Source: a virus
Reading direction: 5' to 3' (one strand)
DNA length: 34,867 bases
Virus record (IMG/VR): IMGVR_UViG_3300037840_000126
Span: 1-34,867 of that record
The notes below the pieces were generated by a model that was given only the letters and a program-made list of their open reading frames with translations, did no database searches and was not told where the DNA came from. The first letter of the stretch is position 1, and each line of letters begins with the position of its first letter. Position numbers and translations under genes: made by a program. Below are positions 28,668 through 34,867 of this stretch, piece by piece.

Positions 28668-28970
28668 CTAACTTCCCCACACGATGCCAGTCGCTGTCGT
28701 TCCACTCGAGTTTACCTGAATAGAGAAAATCGGGTGCCAAACGCCCGCAGCTAGTCCCGTTAGAGCCTGTGTTGTACCATCCCATTTTACATATGATACA
28801 TTTCCGGTCACACCTACATAAAGCCAGCGGGCAAATTCTACTGAATTATTAGCGCCATAATATGTATCTGCCGTAACAGTACCAGTTCGTGCAACACCGG
28901 ACATAACCCGCGTGGGTCCTGTATAAGCATTTGGATCTAAAGCTGGAATTATTGATAATTGTACTGCCAT
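28668..28970 (-). CDS. Small virion protein of spike-base type, 100 residues
   Basis: The C-terminal half, 'FARWLYVGVTGNVSYVKWDG', 'LTGLAAGVWHPIFSIQVNSS' and 'GTTATGIVWG', follows a pattern seen in small phage structural proteins sometimes named spike-base proteins ('LYVGxxGdVxv..dG...l.nv.aG..hpv.v.rVn.TGTTAt.iv'); recognition is from memory. ATG 28970 follows TAGGAGTAAATA. Lies between two fibre genes. Confidence 0.68.
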   Translation of the reverse strand: MAVQLSIIPALDPNAYTGPTRVMSGVARTGTVTADTYYGANNSVEFARWLYVGVTGNVSYVKWDGTTQALTGLAAGVWHPIFSIQVNSSGTTATGIVWGS

Positions 28971-28979
28971 TATTTACTC

Positions 28980-30596
28980 CTACAATTTTATGAATACATT
29001 AAAAAATGATGTTGGCTGCATATTATTATGCGCTCCACTTCCACCTGTTGAGCCTGTGGTTGCGCCAAATGAAAGACTAGAACCTGGATCTGATGCTTCA
29101 ACGGCAGATCCATTAGTTTGTACAAAAGCACTTCCAGATAATGGCGGATGTGTATGCGCTGGCATTTCGGGAACAGTTAAAACATGAGTTTCTTCACCTA
29201 CATCTTCTCCTAATACACGCGCTGTTAATCCAGCACCTGAGCCAGCACCAGCTATTGCACGACCCAAAGATAAAGGCAAAGTTAATGTTTTACCGGCTAA
29301 AAAGTCAGCAGTCGCACTTGCTCCCAAACCAGTAGATACAGGCGCATAAACATTGCCTGATGGATTAGAAATGCCATCCCATAATGTTTTATAAAGCTGG
29401 TAAGTATAGTCGCCTGCCGTTGTAGCTCCTGAGCCTGTGTTGCCAATGGACGTATCATTCATGGCCAGCCAACCAGGAGGAGGAGATGAAGTTAAGCTAA
29501 CACGAATATCTCCTGTGCGTGGCGTTTGATCTACAGAATCGATTTGATCGTAAGTCTGAAAATCAGTAGTTGGATCAATATTTCCTAAGTAAAGCGCAGG
29601 CTTTGTGAAAAGCACATCGATAGAAGTTCCAAGTGGCATTCCTAACTGAATATAAAGGGCGTCATCATCCGTCTGCTTGCCGCCTACACCTAATGTGCCA
29701 GCTGAGACATCAGGAACCGTGAAAGATAAAACATATGCTGTCCAGGTAGTGGTTAATGCAATCGTTCCCTGTTGAGTTTGGACAGGCGCTGTTGCCCCTG
29801 TACCTGAACCATAATATTGCAAAGTGTAAATAGTAATTGTCTCTGGAGTAGCTGCAACTTTAGCCCAAATTCTAAAGGTTACTATCTGGTTAGAAAGGTT
29901 CTTAACTTTCTGACAAATCGGGAATTGAAAGTTTTTAAAAGTCTCGCCTGCTGGAGTTCCAGTGCACACATATTCTATACTGTAAGCTGGGGTAACATCT
30001 CCTTCTAATGCCATAGGAGAATCTGACAATGCAAATACAGGAAATGTTATTGAATCACTTGAAAGCCCAGTATTATTCTTATTGAATCTTATGTCAGGAC
30101 CTATGGTACCGTAAGCCGTGGTTATAGGATTTATTAATGCAGGTGTAAACCCTTTATGATTGGATGGGCAAATCACATAATTAGTTATATTAGATGGAGA
30201 CGAAATAGTAGCGCTATGATTTATAAAAACATTATTGGCAATAAGGTTATCTAGCGGAAAAATCTCAGTTATAGTTCCGCCACCCCCGCCACCCTGACCT
30301 GTAAACCCATCAACTTCCCAAAGAAGCGCGCCATTTGCATCATAGGCTTGTACAAAATAGGTTTCATCTGGGAATGCTGGGTCAAACTCCCAGTAAATTG
30401 GAGCATGCGTGCCATTTAAATCAAAAAATGTTGGATTAGGCCATGCTTCCTCGCCAGCTGGATCAACAAAAGTAGGCTTGTCTTCGATCTTATTTAATGA
30501 TCTTTTAGTAACAAGATAGCCGCCACCTGCAACGGTTCCGACAAGATTTATTAATACCCATACTGGCTCTGGAGCTAAACTATATGATGCCGTCAT
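28980..30596 (-). CDS. Tail fibre with C-terminal tail-collar domain, 538 residues
   Basis: The N-terminal 120 residues hold 'PAGEEAWPNPTFFDLNGTHA' and a 'VQAYDANGALLWEVDGF' strand pair ending in a GQGGGGGG hinge, probably the virion-binding part. A beta-sandwich-like middle (CBM-like, residues about 125-350) follows. The C-terminus is a phage tail-collar domain: 'GDIRVSLTSSPPPGWLAMND', 'HVLTVPEMPAHTHPP', then 'GAHNNMQPTSFFNVFIKL'. Tail-collar domains end many short fibres. ATG 30596 is four bases after a hairpin with GGGAA in its loop. Confidence 0.85.
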   Translation of the reverse strand: MTASYSLAPEPVWVLINLVGTVAGGGYLVTKRSLNKIEDKPTFVDPAGEEAWPNPTFFDLNGTHAPIYWEFDPAFPDETYFVQAYDANGALLWEVDGFTGQGGGGGGTITEIFPLDNLIANNVFINHSATISSPSNITNYVICPSNHKGFTPALINPITTAYGTIGPDIRFNKNNTGLSSDSITFPVFALSDSPMALEGDVTPAYSIEYVCTGTPAGETFKNFQFPICQKVKNLSNQIVTFRIWAKVAATPETITIYTLQYYGSGTGATAPVQTQQGTIALTTTWTAYVLSFTVPDVSAGTLGVGGKQTDDDALYIQLGMPLGTSIDVLFTKPALYLGNIDPTTDFQTYDQIDSVDQTPRTGDIRVSLTSSPPPGWLAMNDTSIGNTGSGATTAGDYTYQLYKTLWDGISNPSGNVYAPVSTGLGASATADFLAGKTLTLPLSLGRAIAGAGSGAGLTARVLGEDVGEETHVLTVPEMPAHTHPPLSGSAFVQTNGSAVEASDPGSSLSFGATTGSTGGSGAHNNMQPTSFFNVFIKL

Positions 30597-30599
30597 TAA

Positions 30600-30614
30600 T
30601 CACATTCCCTGTGA
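30600..30614 (-). promoter_or_regulatory. Shine-Dalgarno-in-loop hairpin, tail-collar fibre
   Basis: Minus strand TCACA-GGGAA-TGTGA, three bases before ATG 30596. Its stem is identical to that at 34187-34201 while the loop differs by one base. Confidence 0.5.
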
Positions 30615-30657
30615 AGTATCGTTTATTGTATAACATTTGTATCAATAAAAATAATGC

Positions 30658-30687
30658 TTGTTTTTTATCCTTAGTGTATCTTATAAT
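30658..30687 (+). promoter_or_regulatory. Rightward promoter inside the late region
   Basis: TTGTTT, 18-base spacer, perfect TATAAT at 30682-30687, 29 bases before a 21-codon plus-strand gene. It opposes the leftward late operon. Confidence 0.5.
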
Positions 30688-30716
30688 TAACTGTCTATTT
30701 TAGGGGTAAGTTAATC

Positions 30717-30782
30717 ATGTTATTTACTATATTTGTCGTTATCATTGGCCTTTGGGCTACCGTAGACTGGTGGAATAAGTAA
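30717..30782 (+). CDS. Membrane microprotein, 21 residues, opposite to late operon
   Basis: Twenty-one codons: a hydrophobic stretch LFTIFVVIIGLWATV followed by DWWNK, enough for one membrane helix. It has a Shine-Dalgarno (TAGGGG, 11 bases before ATG) and its own promoter candidate, and occupies a 191-base gap between two minus-strand late genes. The size is like known toxic or exclusion microproteins, but no function can be read from the sequence. The transcript would run into the antisense of the 537-residue ejection gene. Confidence 0.5.
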   Translation: MLFTIFVVIIGLWATVDWWNK

Positions 30783-30787
30783 CAACA

Positions 30788-32401
30788 TTATTGGAATAAA
30801 TGCGATAATGCATTACCCCCGATAGCTAATGCTGTCGCCCCACCTGCCAATTTGCCAGCTTTCTTTAGATTCTCTACATTTTTCATTTTTTTAGTAAGAG
30901 AATTAATGCTTTCTTTTACCTCTGGCGTGAAATAGCTTTCATATCCTTTGCTTTTAATGGAATCTAGCTTTTTAAGTAAAGCATCCGCCGTCAACTTATT
31001 GCCGCCTATTGCATCAAATATAATTCTGTCTTTTGAGCTTTGAGGCAAATCTTGCATTATTTTGTTAATACTTCCTATTTCTTCTATCCCTGCTTTATTA
31101 ATGACGTTAGTAGGGGTGTTAAAGATATTATGTAGTCCCTTAATATCTGTTTTACCACCCTTGATAATATCCAATAGTTTTTTATTTGATAGGAAAGGAG
31201 CAACATTTTTTTCAAATAATTCAGAAGCTTTTTTATAATGACCAGAAAGAGGTTGATTTGATGTTAAATCCCTCTTTTCAAGAAACTTATTTATATCTTC
31301 CTGCAATTGCGCTTTCGCAGATTTTACTTTAGATATTTTCAATAAATCTTCTTGTGTTTTAGCCGGATTGGATTCAAGTGTTCTACCTATAAACCCAAGT
31401 TCGGATTGTAATTTATGTGCATTTTCAAATGTAGGGCTTTCCTTGAATACATCAAATACTTCTCCCACATTTAAATCATTTATCTTTCCTAACGTTTCTT
31501 GCTCTCTTGCATGCAAAGGCCCCCTAGTAGGGACGATATCTTTATGACCTACCCCATAAATAGGCTCTTTGCCTGCAGATTTTAATGCATGATTATAAAA
31601 TATCCCGGCCTCTTCTTGACGCATTGAATGTGCATTTTTAATATCTTGCGCTAACTGTCTAGAATTCTTTGTTATATTGTTACTTCCACTGCTTAAATAA
31701 TTCTCTAGATCTTTTGCGTGAGCTTCTGGATTAAATTTGGAAGCAGTATTTTTTAAGAATTCATTATTTTGAACAGAATTCTTGATGCCGCTATAACCCT
31801 TAGAAGCAACTTCACCTAAAGCACCACCTGCAGCACCCAACCCCAATCCTAGCAATTGGTTATCTGGAGCATATGCGCCACCTAACAATGCATTGCCAGC
31901 AATTCTAGATGTTACTGGAGCTTTACTTAGAATATTGCTTGCATGCTTAATACCTTCTGCAATCATAGGTATTTTCATTGCAGATTTTGCCGTATGCATA
32001 AAAGCTGGTGTCTTCCCTAATAGCTTAAATAAAGCTCCTGGTGAGAAAAATGATGCTATCTCCCCTGCTGTTTCACTAGGGCCATGCGGAACGATATCTA
32101 TCATAGGACTTTTGGGCACATTAGCACCCAGTGCATTAACTCCACTAGCTCCTAAGTTATATAATCCAGGAGCTATATTTGCAATGCCTTGGCCAAAGCC
32201 ACCCACTATATTTCGAGCACTTCTTCCCAGCGCCTCTATGGGTCTATTAATATGCTGCTCAACATCCTCACCTGCGCGCTGCAGAAAACTCTTCTTTTCC
32301 TCTTTAGGCTTTTTTCTGAAGTTAGAAGCTAGATACTGGCTATCATCATCTTTCTTCTTTAAGAAATTAGAAGCCAAATATTGGCTATCATCGTCAGTCA
32401 T
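30788..32401 (-). CDS. Ejection (injection) protein, gp16-like position, 537 residues
   Basis: The N-terminus repeats DDDSQYLASNF twice (residues 3-13 and 18-28, each followed by basic residues). Then come Gly/Ala-rich hydrophobic stretches (NIVGGFGQGIANIAPGLYNL, GLGLGAAGGALGE) and long charged helices to the end, with a final Gly/Ala segment (LAGGATALAIGGNALSHLF). This mix of amphipathic helix and membrane-active segments is like P22 gp16 and other proteins that leave the virion with the DNA and form a channel in the host envelope. No sequence family recognised; the call rests on architecture and position. It overlaps the previous gene by eight bases. Confidence 0.65.
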   Translation of the reverse strand: MTDDDSQYLASNFLKKKDDDSQYLASNFRKKPKEEKKSFLQRAGEDVEQHINRPIEALGRSARNIVGGFGQGIANIAPGLYNLGASGVNALGANVPKSPMIDIVPHGPSETAGEIASFFSPGALFKLLGKTPAFMHTAKSAMKIPMIAEGIKHASNILSKAPVTSRIAGNALLGGAYAPDNQLLGLGLGAAGGALGEVASKGYSGIKNSVQNNEFLKNTASKFNPEAHAKDLENYLSSGSNNITKNSRQLAQDIKNAHSMRQEEAGIFYNHALKSAGKEPIYGVGHKDIVPTRGPLHAREQETLGKINDLNVGEVFDVFKESPTFENAHKLQSELGFIGRTLESNPAKTQEDLLKISKVKSAKAQLQEDINKFLEKRDLTSNQPLSGHYKKASELFEKNVAPFLSNKKLLDIIKGGKTDIKGLHNIFNTPTNVINKAGIEEIGSINKIMQDLPQSSKDRIIFDAIGGNKLTADALLKKLDSIKSKGYESYFTPEVKESINSLTKKMKNVENLKKAGKLAGGATALAIGGNALSHLFQ

Positions 32402-33566
32402 AAGTAAATCCCTCCGATAGTTTCTTATCTACTAAATCGGGGGGGAAAAAATATTGCTTATTGTCCTTGTATAATCCTATGTATCCTTCTGGAATATCTA
32501 AATCTGACAGATCATATTTTTTATTTATTCCACTCTTAGGACTGGAGTTTAAGCTTGCAGCATCAACCCTTACAGATTGACGAGCCTTAAGACCTTCGCG
32601 CAATGCTTCATCTAAAAATCTAGTAGCCTCTTTTCTAGCCGAAGACGAAAGAGATGGGAAGCGACTTTCAACCATTTGCCCGGATAGCTTCATAAGTCCT
32701 TCGGTTGATGTTACACCTGGCTGACCATTAGCCAATTTTATACGTTGCTGAGCTGCTTCATACTGCAGCGCTTGTGATGCTATAAATCTACCTAAGCGCT
32801 TTTGTGACTCCGGATCTGATTTAAATGTGTCTAAAATTTGCTGAGGTGAATAATTCATTATAGTATCGCCGTAAGGAGCTAATCCTTTTTCAGCATAATC
32901 ATTTAATACTGTTAATTCCGCATCTGCCTGATTGGCCTTAATGTTTCCGGTTATGATTGGCGCAGTCGTACCACGTTTTACAATTTGGCTTGTTATGGAA
33001 TTTACGATACCGGAAGGTTGTGGCAACGGCTCCCCACTAGGTAAAGCACTCTGTCCGCTAATATAAGCACTTGCTGCCTGATTAATCTTATCTGCATCCC
33101 AGTCAGGATTCTCAAGTCCTAATTGCCTTTGCAGTTGCATTATTTCTTTCTGACCAACCCCAGCATTAGAACCACCCATATTTCGCCAATTAATTTCTGC
33201 TTCTTTAGCTTGGGGATAATATTCATTTCTTAATCGCAATTCCTCTGCTTCCAAAGGCGTCATTGTTTGGGAACGCTGAGTAATGGCGTTTCTATTTGCA
33301 ATTTCTGATTGTATATTAGGCGCGTAGTATTGGTTTTGTAATTGAGATAAAGCATTAGCTAATTGCAATTTTTCAGGCATGAATTGATTTAATATCTTCT
33401 GGCCTTCGGTTAATGCATTACGATTATTGATCTCAGATTCAATATTTGGCGCATAATATTTCTTTTTAAGAATATTAAGAGCCAGCGCATTTATACCATT
33501 TAAAGCAGTATTAACACCACCTCCAGGTTGAATATCCGCAATAACTCTTGGCAAAGGTAAGGCCAT
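32394..33566 (-). CDS. Ejection (injection) protein, 390 residues, YYAPNI repeats
   Basis: Three similar units in the first 130 residues: YYAPNIESEINNRNAL (37-52), YYAPNIQSEIANRNAI (80-95) and the weaker YYPQAKEAEINWRN (116-129). 'YYAPNI..EI..RNA' repeats recur in internal virion proteins of aquatic-bacterium phages, from memory. A Gln-rich helical part and a mixed C-terminal domain follow. By order it corresponds to P22 gp20 or gp7. ATG 33566 overlaps a hairpin holding its Shine-Dalgarno. Confidence 0.65.
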   Translation of the reverse strand: MALPLPRVIADIQPGGGVNTALNGINALALNILKKKYYAPNIESEINNRNALTEGQKILNQFMPEKLQLANALSQLQNQYYAPNIQSEIANRNAITQRSQTMTPLEAEELRLRNEYYPQAKEAEINWRNMGGSNAGVGQKEIMQLQRQLGLENPDWDADKINQAASAYISGQSALPSGEPLPQPSGIVNSITSQIVKRGTTAPIITGNIKANQADAELTVLNDYAEKGLAPYGDTIMNYSPQQILDTFKSDPESQKRLGRFIASQALQYEAAQQRIKLANGQPGVTSTEGLMKLSGQMVESRFPSLSSSARKEATRFLDEALREGLKARQSVRVDAASLNSSPKSGINKKYDLSDLDIPEGYIGLYKDNKQYFFPPDLVDKKLSEGFTYD

Positions 33567-33584
33567 TTTTAATTCCTATAAAAA
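33566..33584 (-). promoter_or_regulatory. Shine-Dalgarno-in-loop hairpin, 390-residue gene
   Basis: Minus strand TTTTTA-TAGGAAT-TAAAAA, perfect 6-bp arms; the last stem base is the A of ATG 33566. Confidence 0.52.
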
Positions 33585-34184
33585 GTTACTAAAACCTGGA
33601 ATCCCACTCAATATACTTAGACCTCCTCCTAAAAGGTTTGAAAAGTCCTGATTTCTTCCAGCCTCACTACCAAATGCGCCTTGTCCCATTTGTTGACCCA
33701 ATTGATTATATAGTTGTGTTAGTGCATTTGCCGAACCCTGGCCACCCTGAATTAAATTATTTTGGCCTTGGCCATATTGGGTATTAATTCCTAGAACATT
33801 CTCAAGCCATTTATTCATGTCTTGACTAGCTATATTTCCCGCATTTTGCTCTAGTTGTTGATAAAGAGGTGTGCTTCCAGTGAGTCCACTAGCACTTGCA
33901 GCATTTTGACCTGCTCGTAAGGATTGGGACTGCAGATAATTAGCAAAGGGACTTTCTTGGTAGTTCCCCATTAGGTTATTGATAAACTCAGTGGGATTTT
34001 TTTGACCTTGTAACCACTCTTGGTATTGTGGGATAGCGGCTACCCCAGCTTGTGTGAAAGGCTTTTGTTGATTAGCTGCTTGCTGCCCAAACTTCTTGTA
34101 TTGCTGCATAGCCTTATCATAGGGGCTCTCAGAATGGCCAAATAATCCGCCTAAAATACCGCCTATTCCACTTAAAAAAGACAT
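33576..34184 (-). CDS. Ejection-type virion protein, 202 residues
   Basis: Gly-rich start MSFLSGIGGILGGLFGHSES, then an amphipathic helical protein rich in Gln, Asn and Gly ('SPYDKAMQQYKKFGQQAANQ', 'GQGQNNLIQGGQGSANALTQ') and a Gly/Leu/Phe end (LLGGGLSILSGIPGFSNFL). Proteins with 'A.....PY..A......' and Gln-rich helices are typical of podovirus internal proteins. A GTG at 34190 is also open, but ATG 34184 is preferred (AAGGAATGTGACC). First of three ejection-type genes, as in the P22 order 7-20-16. Confidence 0.7.
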   Translation of the reverse strand: MSFLSGIGGILGGLFGHSESPYDKAMQQYKKFGQQAANQQKPFTQAGVAAIPQYQEWLQGQKNPTEFINNLMGNYQESPFANYLQSQSLRAGQNAASASGLTGSTPLYQQLEQNAGNIASQDMNKWLENVLGINTQYGQGQNNLIQGGQGSANALTQLYNQLGQQMGQGAFGSEAGRNQDFSNLLGGGLSILSGIPGFSNFL

Positions 34185-34186
34185 GG

Positions 34187-34201
34187 TCACATTCCTTGTG
34201 A
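34187..34201 (-). promoter_or_regulatory. Shine-Dalgarno-in-loop hairpin, 202-residue gene
   Basis: Minus strand TCACA-AGGAA-TGTGA, two bases before ATG 34184; same stem as at 30600-30614. Confidence 0.52.
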
Positions 34202-34216
34202 TTCGTTAACTATAGT

Positions 34217-34516
34217 TTATACAATTACTGTCCACTGTCCAACACCTGCAACAACTTGCCATATTTGTAGCTGTGCGGTTCTTGGTAAAGTGGGCGTATT
34301 AGAATCTGATACATAAATCATCTGCCCTTCTACCGGGTTTAGAATAGAATTCCTTTGGGAGAGCGTTATGCTTGGAACAAACATCCCGTTGGATGATAAA
34401 TATTCCTGCAAACTTTCCACGAATGTCGCTATGAAATCAGACCATATATTAGATAAATAAACATCATCTTTTACTAAAGGGTCATAAGTTGGGAAGTTAT
34501 CAAAATCACGTGCCAT
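34217..34516 (-). CDS. Hypothetical virion-region protein, 99 residues
   Basis: Starts MARDFDNFPTYDPLVKDDVY and has a beta-rich second half (NSILNPVEGQMIYVSDSNTP, LQIWQVVAGVGQWTVIV). It takes the position of the gp26 tail needle in P22 but shows no needle-like coiled coil. The pattern 'R..I..PVEGQMIYVSD......LQIW' appears in proteins encoded near fibres, so a tail-tip or plug role is possible. ATG 34516 follows CGGAGTGATTA. Confidence 0.68.
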   Translation of the reverse strand: MARDFDNFPTYDPLVKDDVYLSNIWSDFIATFVESLQEYLSSNGMFVPSITLSQRNSILNPVEGQMIYVSDSNTPTLPRTAQLQIWQVVAGVGQWTVIV

Positions 34517-34519
34517 TAA

Positions 34520-34867
34520 TCACTCCGGTAACACTTCAAAGTCCCAAGCCGCACCTAAAATAATAAACGGAATCTCATTAAAAAACTGTATTCTGCCTAC
34601 AAACCCCTGGCCTCTTGGTGTAGTGCCTAATTTGCGCCATACGGTGCGAAACGTTCTTTGTCCTAACCTTCCCATAGGTGCTATTAGCTCCATGCCGTAG
34701 GTTTGGCCACCGTCTCTTGAAATAGATAAGAAGACTTGGGGCTGCGCATTACCAATACCAACCTGCTCTTCCAAGATAATATCTATGCCAGATTCAGTAG
34801 TAATGTCTTGCCCATCCTCTGTTAGTAAGTCAACGTCTTCAAACGTTTCTACATCATCAGCGCCTTG
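34520..34867 (-). CDS. P22 gp10-like stabilisation protein, 3' part across the join
   Basis: This is the C-terminal part of the gene that starts at 1654. It ends in TGA at 34520-34522. An ATG at 34774 makes this stretch look like an independent 84-residue protein, but the frame is open upstream through the join and the sequence (QVFLSISRDGGQTYGMEL, then RQRTF-like and WDFEVLPE segments) is the normal end of the gp10 family. The stretch 34741-34867 is the same DNA as 1-127. A 99-residue virion-region gene follows after three bases. Confidence 0.86.
   Translation of the reverse strand, partial: QGADDVETFEDVDLLTEDGQDITTESGIDIILEEQVGIGNAQPQVFLSISRDGGQTYGMELIAPMGRLGQRTFRTVWRKLGTTPRGQGFVGRIQFFNEIPFIILGAAWDFEVLPE
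34741..34867. repeat. Terminal direct repeat, right copy
   Basis: Exact repeat of bases 1-127. Any gene call in this stretch duplicates one at the left end, and the gp10-like gene crosses the join without a break. Confidence 0.95.

Noticed and set aside
34520-34774. Independent 84-residue gene at the right end
   Set aside because: It is the 3' end of the gp10-like gene; the frame is open through the circular join back to ATG 1654.

Overview
The window is one complete, circularly closed genome of a P22-like podovirus. Bases 34741-34867 repeat bases 1-127 exactly, so the unique circle is 34,740 bp. A 127-bp identical overlap is what a k=127 assembler leaves on a circular or circularly permuted (headful-packaged) molecule. 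The DNA is AT-rich. P22-type head and tail proteins, an O-antigen-style acyltransferase and exported proteins point to a Gram-negative host, probably a low-GC gammaproteobacterium; nothing I can see fixes the genus. No integrase, CI-type repressor, DNA polymerase, helicase or tRNA was found.

Late region: one leftward (minus-strand) block runs from about 12.6 kb down to base 1, through the join, and on down to 23.2 kb. Its order is endolysin, holin, small terminase, a cluster of tiny lysine-rich proteins with an endonuclease VII, an NrdR-like zinc ribbon, large terminase, small proteins including a Tad2/DUF2829-like protein, portal, scaffold, coat, gp4-like and gp10-like tail accessory proteins, three ejection-type proteins, and tail-fibre proteins. 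This is the P22 head-gene order, with the lysis genes moved to the front and no recognisable gp26 needle.

Replication and early regions: a leftward operon (15.2 to 13.2 kb) encodes a lambda O-like initiator whose gene contains four iterons followed by AT-rich direct repeats, and a VRR-NUC nuclease. A rightward block (15.6 to 19.9 kb) encodes a ribbon-helix-helix regulator, a Sak4-like recombinase, an SSB-like DUF669 protein, a tandem Tad2-like protein and several unknowns. A minus-strand HNH endonuclease gene sits at its end, beside what look like gene remnants.

Accessory region (20.4-23.2 kb): a rightward three-gene cassette encodes two exported proteins and a one-pass membrane protein behind its own promoter and operator-like repeat. 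A convergent acyltransferase gene and a small operon with a stand-alone WGR domain follow. These look like host-modifying cargo.

Most unusual signal: at least 13 genes have their Shine-Dalgarno sequence in the loop of a short perfect hairpin placed just before the start codon. The stem sequences differ from gene to gene but stay paired. Other points worth checking are the intragenic origin, three Tad2-like domains in two genes, a 21-codon membrane microprotein gene with its own promoter inside the late operon, a probable AUU-start gene, and hairpins with the same AAGGAUU tip in the scaffold and coat leaders.
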